From assembly GCA_022605425.2 (NCBI GenBank), contig JAKIMF020000007.1:930001-994000 (forward strand): a DNA stretch of 64,000 nt. The letters run 5' to 3'. This document shows positions 1 through 8,660 of this stretch, in pieces. The number at the start of each line of letters is the position of its first letter. Position 1 is the stretch's first letter. The notes below the pieces were generated by a model that was not told the DNA's origin, did no database searches, and was given only the letters and a program-made list of their open reading frames with translations. A program made the position numbers and the translations under genes. Origin of the DNA: Hamiltosporidium tvaerminnensis (Eukaryota; Microsporidia; Dubosqiidae).

Positions 1-63
1 TTTTGGTTCATGGAATTACTCACCTTAAAAATTTTCTATTTTTTCTATAACAAATAAATATTT

Positions 64-345
64 TATAAAGAAGATAATCTTTATTAAATATAAAATATTA
101 TAGAATTTCTTTTCCTTAAGTATTTTGAATATTATATAAAGAAGATATTCTTTATATAACAATCACACAGTATTAAAGAATTTCCTTTTCAATTTTATTT
201 TGAATATTGTATAAAGAAGATATTCTTTATTAAATATAAAATATTATAGAATTTCTTTTCCTTAAGTATTTTGAATATTTTTTTCGTAAAAGATATTCTT
301 TATATAATCAATCACATAGTATTAAGGAATTTCTTTTTGAATGTT
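64..345. repeat. AT-rich tandem repeat, ~73 bp unit in alternating A/B forms
   Basis: A unit beginning (a)taaagaagata..ctttat recurs at about 66, 137, 212 and 286, giving a 71-75 bp period. Units 1 and 3 share one middle (ttaaatataaaatattatag) and units 2 and 4 another (an aatcaca-tag/cag-tatta block), so the array is better described as two copies of a ~147 bp A-B dimer. It ends just before the ALG14-like gene. No ORF is evident. Confidence 0.8.
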
Positions 346-443
346 AAATAAGTTTTTCTTATAAATCAATTCTTAATTATATTTTGATATTAAATATATC
401 TTCTTATATCTTCACATACAAAATTTTAAGTAACCCTACTACA

Positions 444-1637
444 ATGAGAAACATTATATGTGTTTTAGGAAGTGGTGGTCATACATATGAAATGTTACTT
501 ATTCTTAAAAAGTCATGGAATAAGATAAATAAATGTTGTTTTATATTAGGAAGAGATGATTGGATATCTTTAGAAAATATAAAAGATATGCAATGTAGAG
601 AAGGTATTAAGATATTACAATGTTATAGACCTACAGTTGTTAAAGAAAAAAAGATTGATTTTGTTTTTATAACTGTATTGGTTTGTATTTTGAGTATATC
701 TGTTTCTATCTTTGTTTTTCTATTTCTTTATATCTTTAATAAGTATAAACAATATACTTTGGTTGAAGAATATATTTTTGAAAATATCAATAATTCTATT
801 TATTGTTCTGTGTTTTATCTTCTGAGAGATTTTATATTCGTGAATATTATTAATATTTTTACTTCCATTTTGTCTGTATCTGTTAAAGTGTTTTATCTTC
901 TGAGAAATATAATATCTGATATTATTAATATTTTTACTTCCATTTTGTCTGTATATGTTAAAGTGTTTTATCTTCTGAGAAATATAATATCTGATATTAT
1001 TAATATTTTTACTTCCATTTTGTCTGTATATGTTAAAGTGTTTTATCTTCTGAGAAATATAATATCTGATATTTATAGAAGTATAGTTGCTAACAATAGT
1101 TTATATTATTCTATGTTTATATCATGTTTTGTTATTTTATTATCAATTTTTCTCTTTACACATTTACTTGGTATAAATTTTCAATTAAATGTAAAATATT
1201 TGATACGAAAATTTATATCTGTTCTAATAGTTCCAATATCCTGTATATTACACATATACACTTATTTAATATCAAATATACTTCTACCACTCATATTATA
1301 TCAAATTTACTTTATAAAGAAATTATTATATTGGTTTCTATATTTAGTAAGATTATTAATTTCAATATTAGATTGTATAATATTATCTTTTAAAGTTGAA
1401 AATGAATATGAATGGATTATATGTAATGGACCAGGTCTATGTTGTATTGTAGGTATTTTTTTTAAGTATACACGAGGTACCAAGATATGTTATGTAGAAA
1501 GTATTACTAGAAGTGAGAGACTTAGTTTAAGTGGACAAATTATGGAATATATTTGTGATGAATTTTATGTTCAGAGTGATAAGTTATTGAAGAATAAGAG
1601 AATCTACAAAAATTTTATGTTTAATGAGGATAGATAA
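444..1637 (+). CDS. ALG14: ALG14-like UDP-GlcNAc transferase subunit with a repeat-expanded hydrophobic insert
   Basis: In other eukaryotes ALG14 anchors ALG13 to the ER membrane; together they add the second GlcNAc to dolichol-PP-GlcNAc. The family ends are clear: GSGGHTYEML near residues 9-18, and a C-terminal block with NGPG (about 328-331) followed by VESITRSERLSLSG and YVQSD. Family members are usually about 200 aa; this one is 397 aa because about 250 hydrophobic residues sit between the two conserved blocks. Residues about 123-210 consist of 25-residue units (VFYLLRNIISD...). The reading frame is open upstream to a TTG at 384, but the first ATG is 444 and gives the natural start. The insert could be extra membrane segments or an expansion in a decaying gene. 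The family call is fairly firm; function in an organism group thought to have a reduced N-glycan pathway is uncertain. Confidence 0.8.
   Translation: MRNIICVLGSGGHTYEMLLILKKSWNKINKCCFILGRDDWISLENIKDMQCREGIKILQCYRPTVVKEKKIDFVFITVLVCILSISVSIFVFLFLYIFNKYKQYTLVEEYIFENINNSIYCSVFYLLRDFIFVNIINIFTSILSVSVKVFYLLRNIISDIINIFTSILSVYVKVFYLLRNIISDIINIFTSILSVYVKVFYLLRNIISDIYRSIVANNSLYYSMFISCFVILLSIFLFTHLLGINFQLNVKYLIRKFISVLIVPISCILHIYTYLISNILLPLILYQIYFIKKLLYWFLYLVRLLISILDCIILSFKVENEYEWIICNGPGLCCIVGIFFKYTRGTKICYVESITRSERLSLSGQIMEYICDEFYVQSDKLLKNKRIYKNFMFNEDR
810..1072 (+). repeat. 75-bp coding tandem repeat inside ALG14
   Basis: Copies lie at 810-887 (78 bp, divergent), 888-962, 963-1037 and 1038-1072 (partial). 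Copies 2 and 3 read as identical. The unit length is a multiple of three, so the array encodes a 25-residue repeat and leaves the frame open. Confidence 0.92.
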
Positions 1638-1685
1638 TGAAATAAGAGCGTATTTTCATAGAAGGTAAAAATATGGATTCAATAT

Positions 1686-1870
1686 TTAATAAATGTAATA
1701 ATGAATGAAATAATGAATTGTATAATGAATCATATATAAATGTAATAATGAATGTAATAATAAATGAAATAATAAATGAAATAATGAATGAAATAATGAA
1801 TGTAATAATAAATGTAATAATGAATTATATATAAATGTAATAATGAATGTAGTATTATATAATAATGAAT
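1686..1870. repeat. Degenerate 10-14 bp microsatellite (aataatgaatgt/aaataatgaatg)
   Basis: Roughly fifteen tandem variants of (g/t)aataatgaatg, some with aataaatg, separated by two atatataaatg insertions. The array lies just downstream of the ALG14-like gene. Apparent ORFs across it are low-complexity artefacts. The rest of 1871-2231 is featureless AT-rich DNA. Confidence 0.85.
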
Positions 1871-2231
1871 ATATTGATTTTTGCAGCAAATAGATTAATT
1901 TTTAGAATAAATATAAGAAGCAAATTTTATTATAAAATATTTTAGAGATTATAAATGATCTATGTATTAATCCAATCTATTTTATATAAATTTTATTTTA
2001 TAACTACTTTTTAATTGTTAGAATATTTTTAAAATTAAATATTTATTTATCTTCCTAGAATTTTTGTTATAAATAGTGTTGTATACTTAGAAATACAGGT
2101 ATTTAAATTTTATTGTTTTTTTATTACAATTGATTTAATGAAATAAACAAATATTATTTAAATTCAAAAAATTGAATTTTATATTTTATAAATTGTTTAT
2201 ATGATAATTTACTAACGTATATCTTTAGAAT

Positions 2232-2545
2232 TATCTTTAAATATTTTTCTTAGTAAATATTAAATTTAGAAAATAGAAAAGTACAATCTTATAAAATATT
2301 TAAAACACAAAAAAAGGTTTGTAATTTTCTTATCTTTAAATATTTTCTTTAGTAAATATTAAATTTAGAAAATAGAAAAGTACAATCTTATAAAATATTT
2401 AAAACACAAAAAAAGGTTTGTAATTTTCTTATCTTTAAATATTTTCTTTAGTAAATATTTAATTTAGAAAATAGAAAAGTACAATCTTATAAAATATTTA
2501 AAACACAAAAAAAGGTTTGTAATTTTCTTATCTTTAAATATTTTT
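2232..2545. repeat. Three 99-bp tandem repeats plus a short fourth copy
   Basis: The anchor tatctttaaatattt recurs at 2232, 2331, 2430 and about 2529, so the period is 99 bp. The units are nearly identical and contain an A7 run and gtacaatcttat. The fourth, partial copy runs up to the 3' end of the small minus-strand ORF that starts at 2789. Confidence 0.92.
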
Positions 2546-2549
2546 TAAA

Positions 2550-2789
2550 TTATTTCTTACAAATATTTTTTAAAATAGAATTTCTTCCAAATCTTTTTAA
2601 TTCTGAAATTATTTCGTTATCAGTTAAAAAATCTCTTACAATTTCATATTTTATGGGTGCAAATTGTCGTATGTATCGTATTGTGGTTGATTTATCGGTA
2701 TTTACTTCTTTAATAGATCCATTTAAGCATTGTGTATATAATTCTTCTAAATTATTTGCATCTATTATCATTTCAATACTTAATGGCAT
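2550..2789 (-). CDS. Small unknown protein (79 aa)
   Basis: An ATG-initiated 79-codon ORF with mixed composition: acidic N-terminal half, basic C-terminus ending in NICKK. It is not low-complexity, unlike random ORFs in this AT-rich DNA. It has no signal peptide, membrane segment or family motif that I recognise. It sits in the gene-dense first 7 kb, between a 99-bp tandem array at its 3' end and the RPC17 gene about 400 bp away on the other strand. It could be a lineage-specific gene or chance. Confidence 0.45.
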   Translation of the reverse strand: MPLSIEMIIDANNLEELYTQCLNGSIKEVNTDKSTTIRYIRQFAPIKYEIVRDFLTDNEIISELKRFGRNSILKNICKK

Positions 2790-3193
2790 TTAGAGGGAGA
2801 AAAAGTTTAAGAAATATTTATTTCATGTTTTTAGATCAATAATCAGTAGTTAATATAAGAAAATATATTTGAATTGTATTTATTAAAATTTAAAAGATTT
2901 ATAATTATTTTAATTCCAATGTTTTATAGTTGAAGTAAAACTATTTACTAAATGCTGGTAATACTAAGTTTAAGCGGTAAATCTTTCTATTTTTTATATT
3001 GCTGTTTTAAATAACAAGTGCTAAATAAGAGCACTTCCATATATTTTTGTTTACTAAATGGCATTACAGCTCATTTATGACTAGAAACTGATCTATTATC
3101 TGATTAAATACTTGTCATACAAAATATAAGAACCAAATGTATTATTTTAATAGTTTTTTTATTTAAAAAATACCCATATTTTTCTCATAAAAA
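2790..3193. other. Intergenic region between divergent genes
   Basis: About 400 bp of AT-rich DNA separating the small minus-strand ORF from RPC17. The segment aaatacccatatttttctcat just before the RPC17 ATG resembles the C-rich patches reported upstream of microsporidian starts, but this is suggestive only. Confidence 0.4.
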
Positions 3194-3523
3194 ATGAAGA
3201 TAATTAAAAGTGTAGTTAAATTTCTTACAAGAAGTGACGTTTATATTTTTTTAAACCAATCTGTACCAACAAAAGATCAAACAACAGAAACACTAAGATA
3301 TAATGTTTTAGAATATTGTTCTGATACTTTGCCAAAGGATAGAATTGAATATATTGTTGAACAACTTAAGAATAAAAATTTGATGGAAATTGAGATATAT
3401 ATGTTGATTGACCAGCCACCTAAATCTTTACTTGATTTACAATTAATTATTGAAGAAATGGAAGAAAGATACAGTGAAGAGGAATTGCATCAAATTTTAA
3501 TGTTATTTAGAATGGATTTATAA
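3194..3523 (+). CDS. RPC17: RNA polymerase III subunit RPC17/RPC9 (RPB4/CRCP family)
   Basis: Predicted stalk subunit of RNA polymerase III, partnering RPC25, and needed for initiation at tRNA and 5S genes. The 109-residue length is close to the family minimum. The C-terminal half carries the family signature: a helix of IEYIVEQLKNKNL type, then MLIDQPPKSLLDLQLIIEE, then MEERYSEEELHQIL, which matches the CRCP/RPC17 pattern (..RP....EIQL.VEE.EERL.EE....L) better than RPB4. The start region FLTRSDVYIFL corresponds to the LLSNYEV.. helix of the family. The ATG at 3194 is the only sensible start. The alternative is RPB4 of Pol II; the ERY..EEL motif is shared but the P-P-K-S segment favours Pol III. 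Confidence 0.8.
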   Translation: MKIIKSVVKFLTRSDVYIFLNQSVPTKDQTTETLRYNVLEYCSDTLPKDRIEYIVEQLKNKNLMEIEIYMLIDQPPKSLLDLQLIIEEMEERYSEEELHQILMLFRMDL

Positions 3524-3960
3524 AATGGCTTGTTGATAATACTATTTCTTTTAAATATTTCTGTTTTTATAATATCGATTAAGAATTCAAATATCAAAAG
3601 CTATAATAAATGTAAAAATACTTTTTTACGATTTTTTTTAAATATAAAAATTACAAAATAAAAAAGTTCGAACAGTAGCTTAATTAACGTTTTTTTATAT
3701 ATTTACTGATTTTATATTTTATAATTTAAATTTTTATTTAATACTTGGTTGTTCATATCTTGTTTTTATTCAAATATTAAATTTCAATTCTGTTATTTTG
3801 ATTTTTTTCTTAATTTGCGACTTTTTTTGAATTTTTTGTAAATATTCTAATCAGTCTTTCATATTCGAAGTTAAAATTTTAGTGTTGATTTATGTTGTTA
3901 GAATATTATTTTAGAAAATAATGAAGTTAAATTGCTAATAGATTTTATTAAAAAGTAAAT
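3524..3960. other. Intergenic, convergent 3' ends
   Basis: AT-rich spacer between the 3' ends of RPC17 (+) and PKC1 (-). No repeat or RNA gene is visible. Confidence 0.5.
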
Positions 3961-6117
3961 TTAATTGAAGTTTTTAAAGTATTCATCATATTTTCTAATA
4001 GAAGATGTGGGTGTAATTAAAATAGGTTCTTCGATAAAATACGAGTCGAAGTTATCGGTTAAATTACTTTTTGGTATGAATTCTGGTTTAATTGTTCTGT
4101 TATAGACATCTTCCCAATTAACATTTTCAAAGAATGGGTGAGATTTTATTTCATTTGCATCATTTTCACCAGATCCCAATCTCTTTTTTGGATCTTTTTG
4201 TAACAATTTCAATATCAAGTCCTTAGCAACACTAGGAATATCTGAATTAAATTCTACTTCTTTTTCTAAGATGGCAGCACACATTTCACCATTTGTTGCA
4301 CCATTAAATGGTGGTTCGGTTTCAAACATTTCATATATCACTACACCATATGACCACCAATCAACATCTTTGGTATAACCACCTTCTAATATTATTTCGG
4401 GTGCAATCGTATCTGGTGTACCACAATATGTATGCGTAATAGTCATTGGACCGATGTTATCTTTGCATAATCCGAAATCTGCAATTTTCGCATGTCCATC
4501 TTCACAAAGTAATACATTATCTAACTTCATGTCCCGGTAAATGACATTCTTACTGTGCAAATATTCCAAACCTAATAATATTTCACAGGCATATAACTTA
4601 ATTTGTTGATAAGAAAATTTGCCTTTAGAGACCAGATGAAATAAATCACCGCCCGCTAAAAATTCAGTACCAAAATATATATTTTTACTATCTTGAAAAC
4701 AATATTCCATTTTCATGAGAAACGGGTGAGGTGGTAACGAAACCAACTTAAGAATTTTTCTTTCTAATTCCAAATAAACCAAATCATTAGCGTTCACGAT
4801 ACTTTCTTTTTTAAGTATTTTTAACGCAATGATTGAACTTTCTGGTTTATACTTTGCTAACATAACTTTTCCAAAACTTCCTCTTCCTAAAACTTTAATC
4901 AGTAAAAAATCTGATATTTCTATTTTAGAATCTTTTTCTTGTACCTCGGAAACAGGTGGTTTAAAATCGGCCATTTTTATTCGAAGATCATATTCCATAC
5001 CACATGACTTAAATACAAACGAAGAACAGGATTCATGAAAATGTTGGTTGCATTTTGTACATTTAAATGCTGACTCACTCGATGATATTCTATTTCCACA
5101 ATGGTTGCACCAGTTAAGTCCTAATTGTGACTGTTTTTGAAGAACGTGTGGAATATCATATCGTATTGTGTGTTTTTCTGTTTCTATACTTTTTGCGCAA
5201 GGACATTTGAATAAAATATAATTCGCACATTTTTTATGACAAGTAAACTTGCATTTGTAACATCTATACGATTCGAAAAAAAGTGAAGCTATATTGTTAC
5301 ATACGCAACAATAAAAAGGTGCTATATTATAATAATTTTCTAACGCATGTCCATCCTTATAAACGCATACTATCTCTGCATTTTTTCTAATTAGTTTTGT
5401 TTCTCTTTCAAAAGATAATTTTACTTTCAATTCAGCATCTTCTTCAAACTTAAATGTTACATCCTCATCCTTTCCGTGGATTACAAGACGTTCGCATGCA
5501 AAAAATACCATTCCCAAGAAAACGTTATCTTTACCAACCAAAACGATTTCAAATTCGATATTGTTTTCTAGGTTTATTATTATTTCATCATTCGAATTTA
5601 TATTAGCACTGGCTTTTAATTCGTTATCGATATAAAAATCTAACATTTTTGCTTCATATAATGGATCACATTCTATACTAACAGGCTTTATCTTTACATT
5701 TCCAGTTGTTTTACTGAATTTCTGTCTTTGTTCATCTATATCTGGCGCTTTATCTAAATGCTTTTTGAGAAAAAAGATTTTTTTCTCCGATGTTTGTATC
5801 TTAGCTGTTAAATCTTCAACAAGACTTCCATCTACCGAAATAAGTTTCTCAAATGCCCTTACTATATTTTTTTCTTTGTTAATTTTAGCCTCAATATTCT
5901 TTCTATCACACGATGCATATATATTCTTGTCTTTTTCTTCACTTAAACCTTTCTTTTTCTCTTCTATTCTTCGTTCTAGATTTTTTATCTTGTATAATGC
6001 ACTTTCCTTTTGTAAACCTGATAGTTTTGAAGATAAAGATTTCAACGCTTCCAGCATTTTCTCATCAGGCGTGTTTGACATGATTCCACAGAGAATCTGC
6101 ATATTTATAACTATCAT
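3961..6117 (-). CDS. PKC1: Protein kinase C, fungal PKC1-like
   Basis: AGC-family serine/threonine kinase. Counting from the in-frame GTG at 6132, the order is: N-terminal coiled coil of HR1 type (about 25-130), a beta-rich C2-like stretch (about 145-245), two C1 zinc fingers (about 262-310 and 321-377, with C-x2-C, H-x2-C spacing), then the kinase (about 407-667). The glycine loop is GRGSFG (415-420), the VAIK lysine K438, catalytic YRDMKLDN (D534), DFG 552-554, and YCGTPDTIAPE activation loop. The AGC tail keeps an ITP turn motif and ends at a YF.NF hydrophobic motif. All catalytic residues are present, so it should be active. Fungal PKC1 acts below Rho1 in cell-wall signalling; that role here is inference. 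In-frame ATGs lie at 6117, 6102 and 6081; the last (MSNTPDEK) may be the true start. Confidence 0.93.
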   Translation of the reverse strand: MIVINMQILCGIMSNTPDEKMLEALKSLSSKLSGLQKESALYKIKNLERRIEEKKKGLSEEKDKNIYASCDRKNIEAKINKEKNIVRAFEKLISVDGSLVEDLTAKIQTSEKKIFFLKKHLDKAPDIDEQRQKFSKTTGNVKIKPVSIECDPLYEAKMLDFYIDNELKASANINSNDEIIINLENNIEFEIVLVGKDNVFLGMVFFACERLVIHGKDEDVTFKFEEDAELKVKLSFERETKLIRKNAEIVCVYKDGHALENYYNIAPFYCCVCNNIASLFFESYRCYKCKFTCHKKCANYILFKCPCAKSIETEKHTIRYDIPHVLQKQSQLGLNWCNHCGNRISSSESAFKCTKCNQHFHESCSSFVFKSCGMEYDLRIKMADFKPPVSEVQEKDSKIEISDFLLIKVLGRGSFGKVMLAKYKPESSIIALKILKKESIVNANDLVYLELERKILKLVSLPPHPFLMKMEYCFQDSKNIYFGTEFLAGGDLFHLVSKGKFSYQQIKLYACEILLGLEYLHSKNVIYRDMKLDNVLLCEDGHAKIADFGLCKDNIGPMTITHTYCGTPDTIAPEIILEGGYTKDVDWWSYGVVIYEMFETEPPFNGATNGEMCAAILEKEVEFNSDIPSVAKDLILKLLQKDPKKRLGSGENDANEIKSHPFFENVNWEDVYNRTIKPEFIPKSNLTDNFDSYFIEEPILITPTSSIRKYDEYFKNFN

Positions 6118-6750
6118 GAGACATTGTATCACTAATGTTTCAAAATATTAGTAAAACCGAAAAGTGAAACATTTTGTGGTTTCGAATTATCTTAATTAGT
6201 ATTTGATATTTTATTTCAACATCCAATTTTTTTTACTTTAAATCTATAAATTTTGCTCCTACTTTTCTAATTTAAGAAAACCTTTTAAAAAATATAAAAT
6301 CATATTGTCATAAATTTGATTCCTTGTCACCTATATTATAAATCATAGATCACTATTGTTCAATTTTGGTTTTTGTAATGATATTCCAATAAAAAACGAC
6401 TGAATTTTGAATTTATTACAAAAATACTAATATTCGATTTAAAACCGACACATTGTTTCTAGAAATATTTATTATTTATAAAGATTTTTTTTTGTTTTGA
6501 GAAGTAAATAGTTTTTTTTTAAATATAATCGTTATTACTGCATATAAGGCTCAAATTTTTATTTAAAATATAGACAAATTAATTTAATTAAATTATCATT
6601 TATTTATATTTAAAAAAGGAAATTTCATAAAAAAAGTTTCTTTCTAGAATGAAAATTTAGGTTAGAAAATTGTTTTAAGAAGTAAAAAAGCATCTTTAAG
6701 AGAAATAAGACAATCGTCTCTGCAGATATAATAATTACAATAAAAATGCT
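6118..6750. other. Intergenic, upstream of PKC1 and downstream of DNAJC9
   Basis: About 630 bp of AT-rich sequence containing the PKC1 promoter (minus strand). I see no repeat, RNA gene or coding trace. Confidence 0.5.
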
Positions 6751-7323
6751 TTATTTTCGTTTTAAATATTTCTCTTCTAAATTTTCTAAAAACGCCTTTC
6801 TTTCCTGATTTTTTCTATTAAAATAACTTTCAAGAGATTCATTCAAATCAATATTTTGTTCTTTGGCCCAATTTTCTGCTTCTTTAGCTTCTTTCTCTTT
6901 TTTCTTCATTCTTCGTTTATTGCTCGTTATTTTTTTACAATATTTTTTATATTTAACAATATCTTTATTACTAATCAGTTCATCGATGATTATTCTTACT
7001 CTCGTTTCATCTGTATCTTCACCAAGAATCATATTATCAATAATCTTACACATATCACCTTTATACTTCATATATAAATACTTAATTTCTTCTTTTTCTT
7101 CTGGTCCGTTTTTATACGAATTAATTATATTTTCTACATTTATTGTTTCACTTTCCACTGTATCCTTCGAAAGATACTCAAAAGCTTCCCGTATTTCCAA
7201 ATATTTATTTTCGTCACCATTTGGTCTATCTGGATGATATTTCAATACCAGTTTTTTATACGCCTTTTTTATTACAGTTATATCACTGCCCTTTTCAATT
7301 CTTAAAACTTTATATGGATCCAT
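6751..7323 (-). CDS. DNAJC9: DNAJC9-like J-domain histone co-chaperone
   Basis: An HSP70 co-chaperone; DNAJC9 in animals also binds histones H3-H4. The J domain occupies residues 1-65 with HPD at 30-32. It is followed by the segment that marks DNAJC9: EEIKYLYMKYKGDM..IIDNM, then TRVRIIIDELI, then a Lys/Glu-rich helix (RRMKKKEKEAKEAENW). Animal DNAJC9 carries the same order (YLDFKGDM..., EPRIRNII..., RKRRAQEEAKEAE). The protein is 190 aa, shorter than the ~260 aa human protein. The frame is open upstream to a GTG at 7335, but the first ATG is 7323 (MDPYKVL), which fits the J-domain start. Confidence 0.85.
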   Translation of the reverse strand: MDPYKVLRIEKGSDITVIKKAYKKLVLKYHPDRPNGDENKYLEIREAFEYLSKDTVESETINVENIINSYKNGPEEKEEIKYLYMKYKGDMCKIIDNMILGEDTDETRVRIIIDELISNKDIVKYKKYCKKITSNKRRMKKKEKEAKEAENWAKEQNIDLNESLESYFNRKNQERKAFLENLEEKYLKRK

Positions 7324-8463
7324 AAAGGGCTTCACTCTACTTACAAAATATCGTTTATAATACCAAGTATTTCTTAAAAATTTTATTTACATTCTCCATA
7401 TTTAGAATAGAGATGTAGGAATCGGTTCATTTTATAAATACTTTTTAAAACAATCTAAACATAAAATATGTGTAGATATAAAAAAGACCACTTTAGATAA
7501 AGTAAAATACTCTACATCTGACATACACACATCGTAACCATTAAACGCAATTTGAAACTATAGTGTCTTAAAAATACAAAAATATGATTTTACCTCATGA
7601 AAAAACAAGTTAAATAGAAATCAAAAAAGATTGTAAAATTTTACTTTTCATTTCTTAAAAAGTATTAAAAAAATATTTTATATTATTTTAATTACATGTT
7701 TAAAATAAATTTTTACACACCAATTTTATTTATTTTTCTTATTTTTGGTTGCTTTATTTTACCTCTTTTAGTGTTTTATGTACTTTTAGTTTGATATGTG
7801 AATTTTTTTTATATTTTTAGTCAATGCATGATTTCGGTCATCTTATCCACAGTTTTAGCTTCGATAAATTTCAGTTTTTGCCAAATATATTCATATTCGT
7901 TGGTCTGTATAGTAATATAGTTACATTCTTTTGGTGTATTTGCACTCTATGTATTAAATATCAGCTACCCTTTGGGTATTATTGGCATTGGTGCAATGAA
8001 TATCTTCTTCGATCAAAATAAATGGGTTTTACGGTTTTTTCTAGCACTATCTGTTGAGTCTATTTTCCTATTCTATAAATATTAGAGCTTCTTATGGTGC
8101 TTTTTATGAAATTTAGTTATAATAAGATTCCAAGTTTATCACGTAAGAGTTTATTTTACTAAAACTCTAAATATATATTGGATAATAAGCTAGATGAATA
8201 AATATACAAAATAATGTTTTAAATTGTTTTTAAAATAAAATATATTTCAGTCTTTTACCAAAGAAGAAGAATTATATTGAAAATAATCGATGTTCTGATT
8301 AAAATATTATTTGAAACCGATTTTTATACCCTGTTTGTTTATTAATAACACCAAATCGTATTTCGTCTAGTAAAATATTAGTTAATCTATGTATATTACA
8401 GAAATTATTTTTACAATTAAGCACATTATGACATTATTTATATTATTCATTAATGTCCCGACG
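7324..8463. other. Gene-free AT-rich DNA
   Basis: I find no supportable coding region. A 65-codon ORF at 7824-8021 is low-quality and rejected. T- and A-rich tracts dominate. Confidence 0.5.
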
Positions 8464-8660
8464 ACGACGACTCACCTCGAAATGTTTAATTGATTAAAAG
8501 AATATAAGATACCAATATGCGTGCTCTAATTAAAATATGTCGCTTTCTATTTGTTCATAAATCTTATACAACCAATAATAGTGAGTAGAAGTGAACATAA
8601 CACAATTAAAAAGATTCTATTAGATCAAAAAAATATTCGAAATATACATTGTTAAAATCG
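8464..8660 (+). repeat. Dispersed repeat, copy 1 (pairs with 49880-50050)
   Basis: The segment from actcacctcgaaatgtttaa to about caataatagt shares at least two blocks, in the same order, with the reverse complement of 49880-50050: cacctcgaaatgtttaattg and ttgttca.aaatctta.ac.accaataatagt. Its nature is unknown; it is probably an old transposon fragment. Confidence 0.65.

Noticed and set aside
1686-1889. 67-codon minus-strand ORF
   Set aside because: Encoded entirely by a microsatellite.
64-2545. CRISPR-like arrays
   Set aside because: Repeats are contiguous tandem units without unique spacers, in a eukaryotic context.
7824-8021. 65-codon ORF in the 7.3-11.7 kb gap
   Set aside because: Composition matches surrounding non-coding DNA; no domain, no neighbours.
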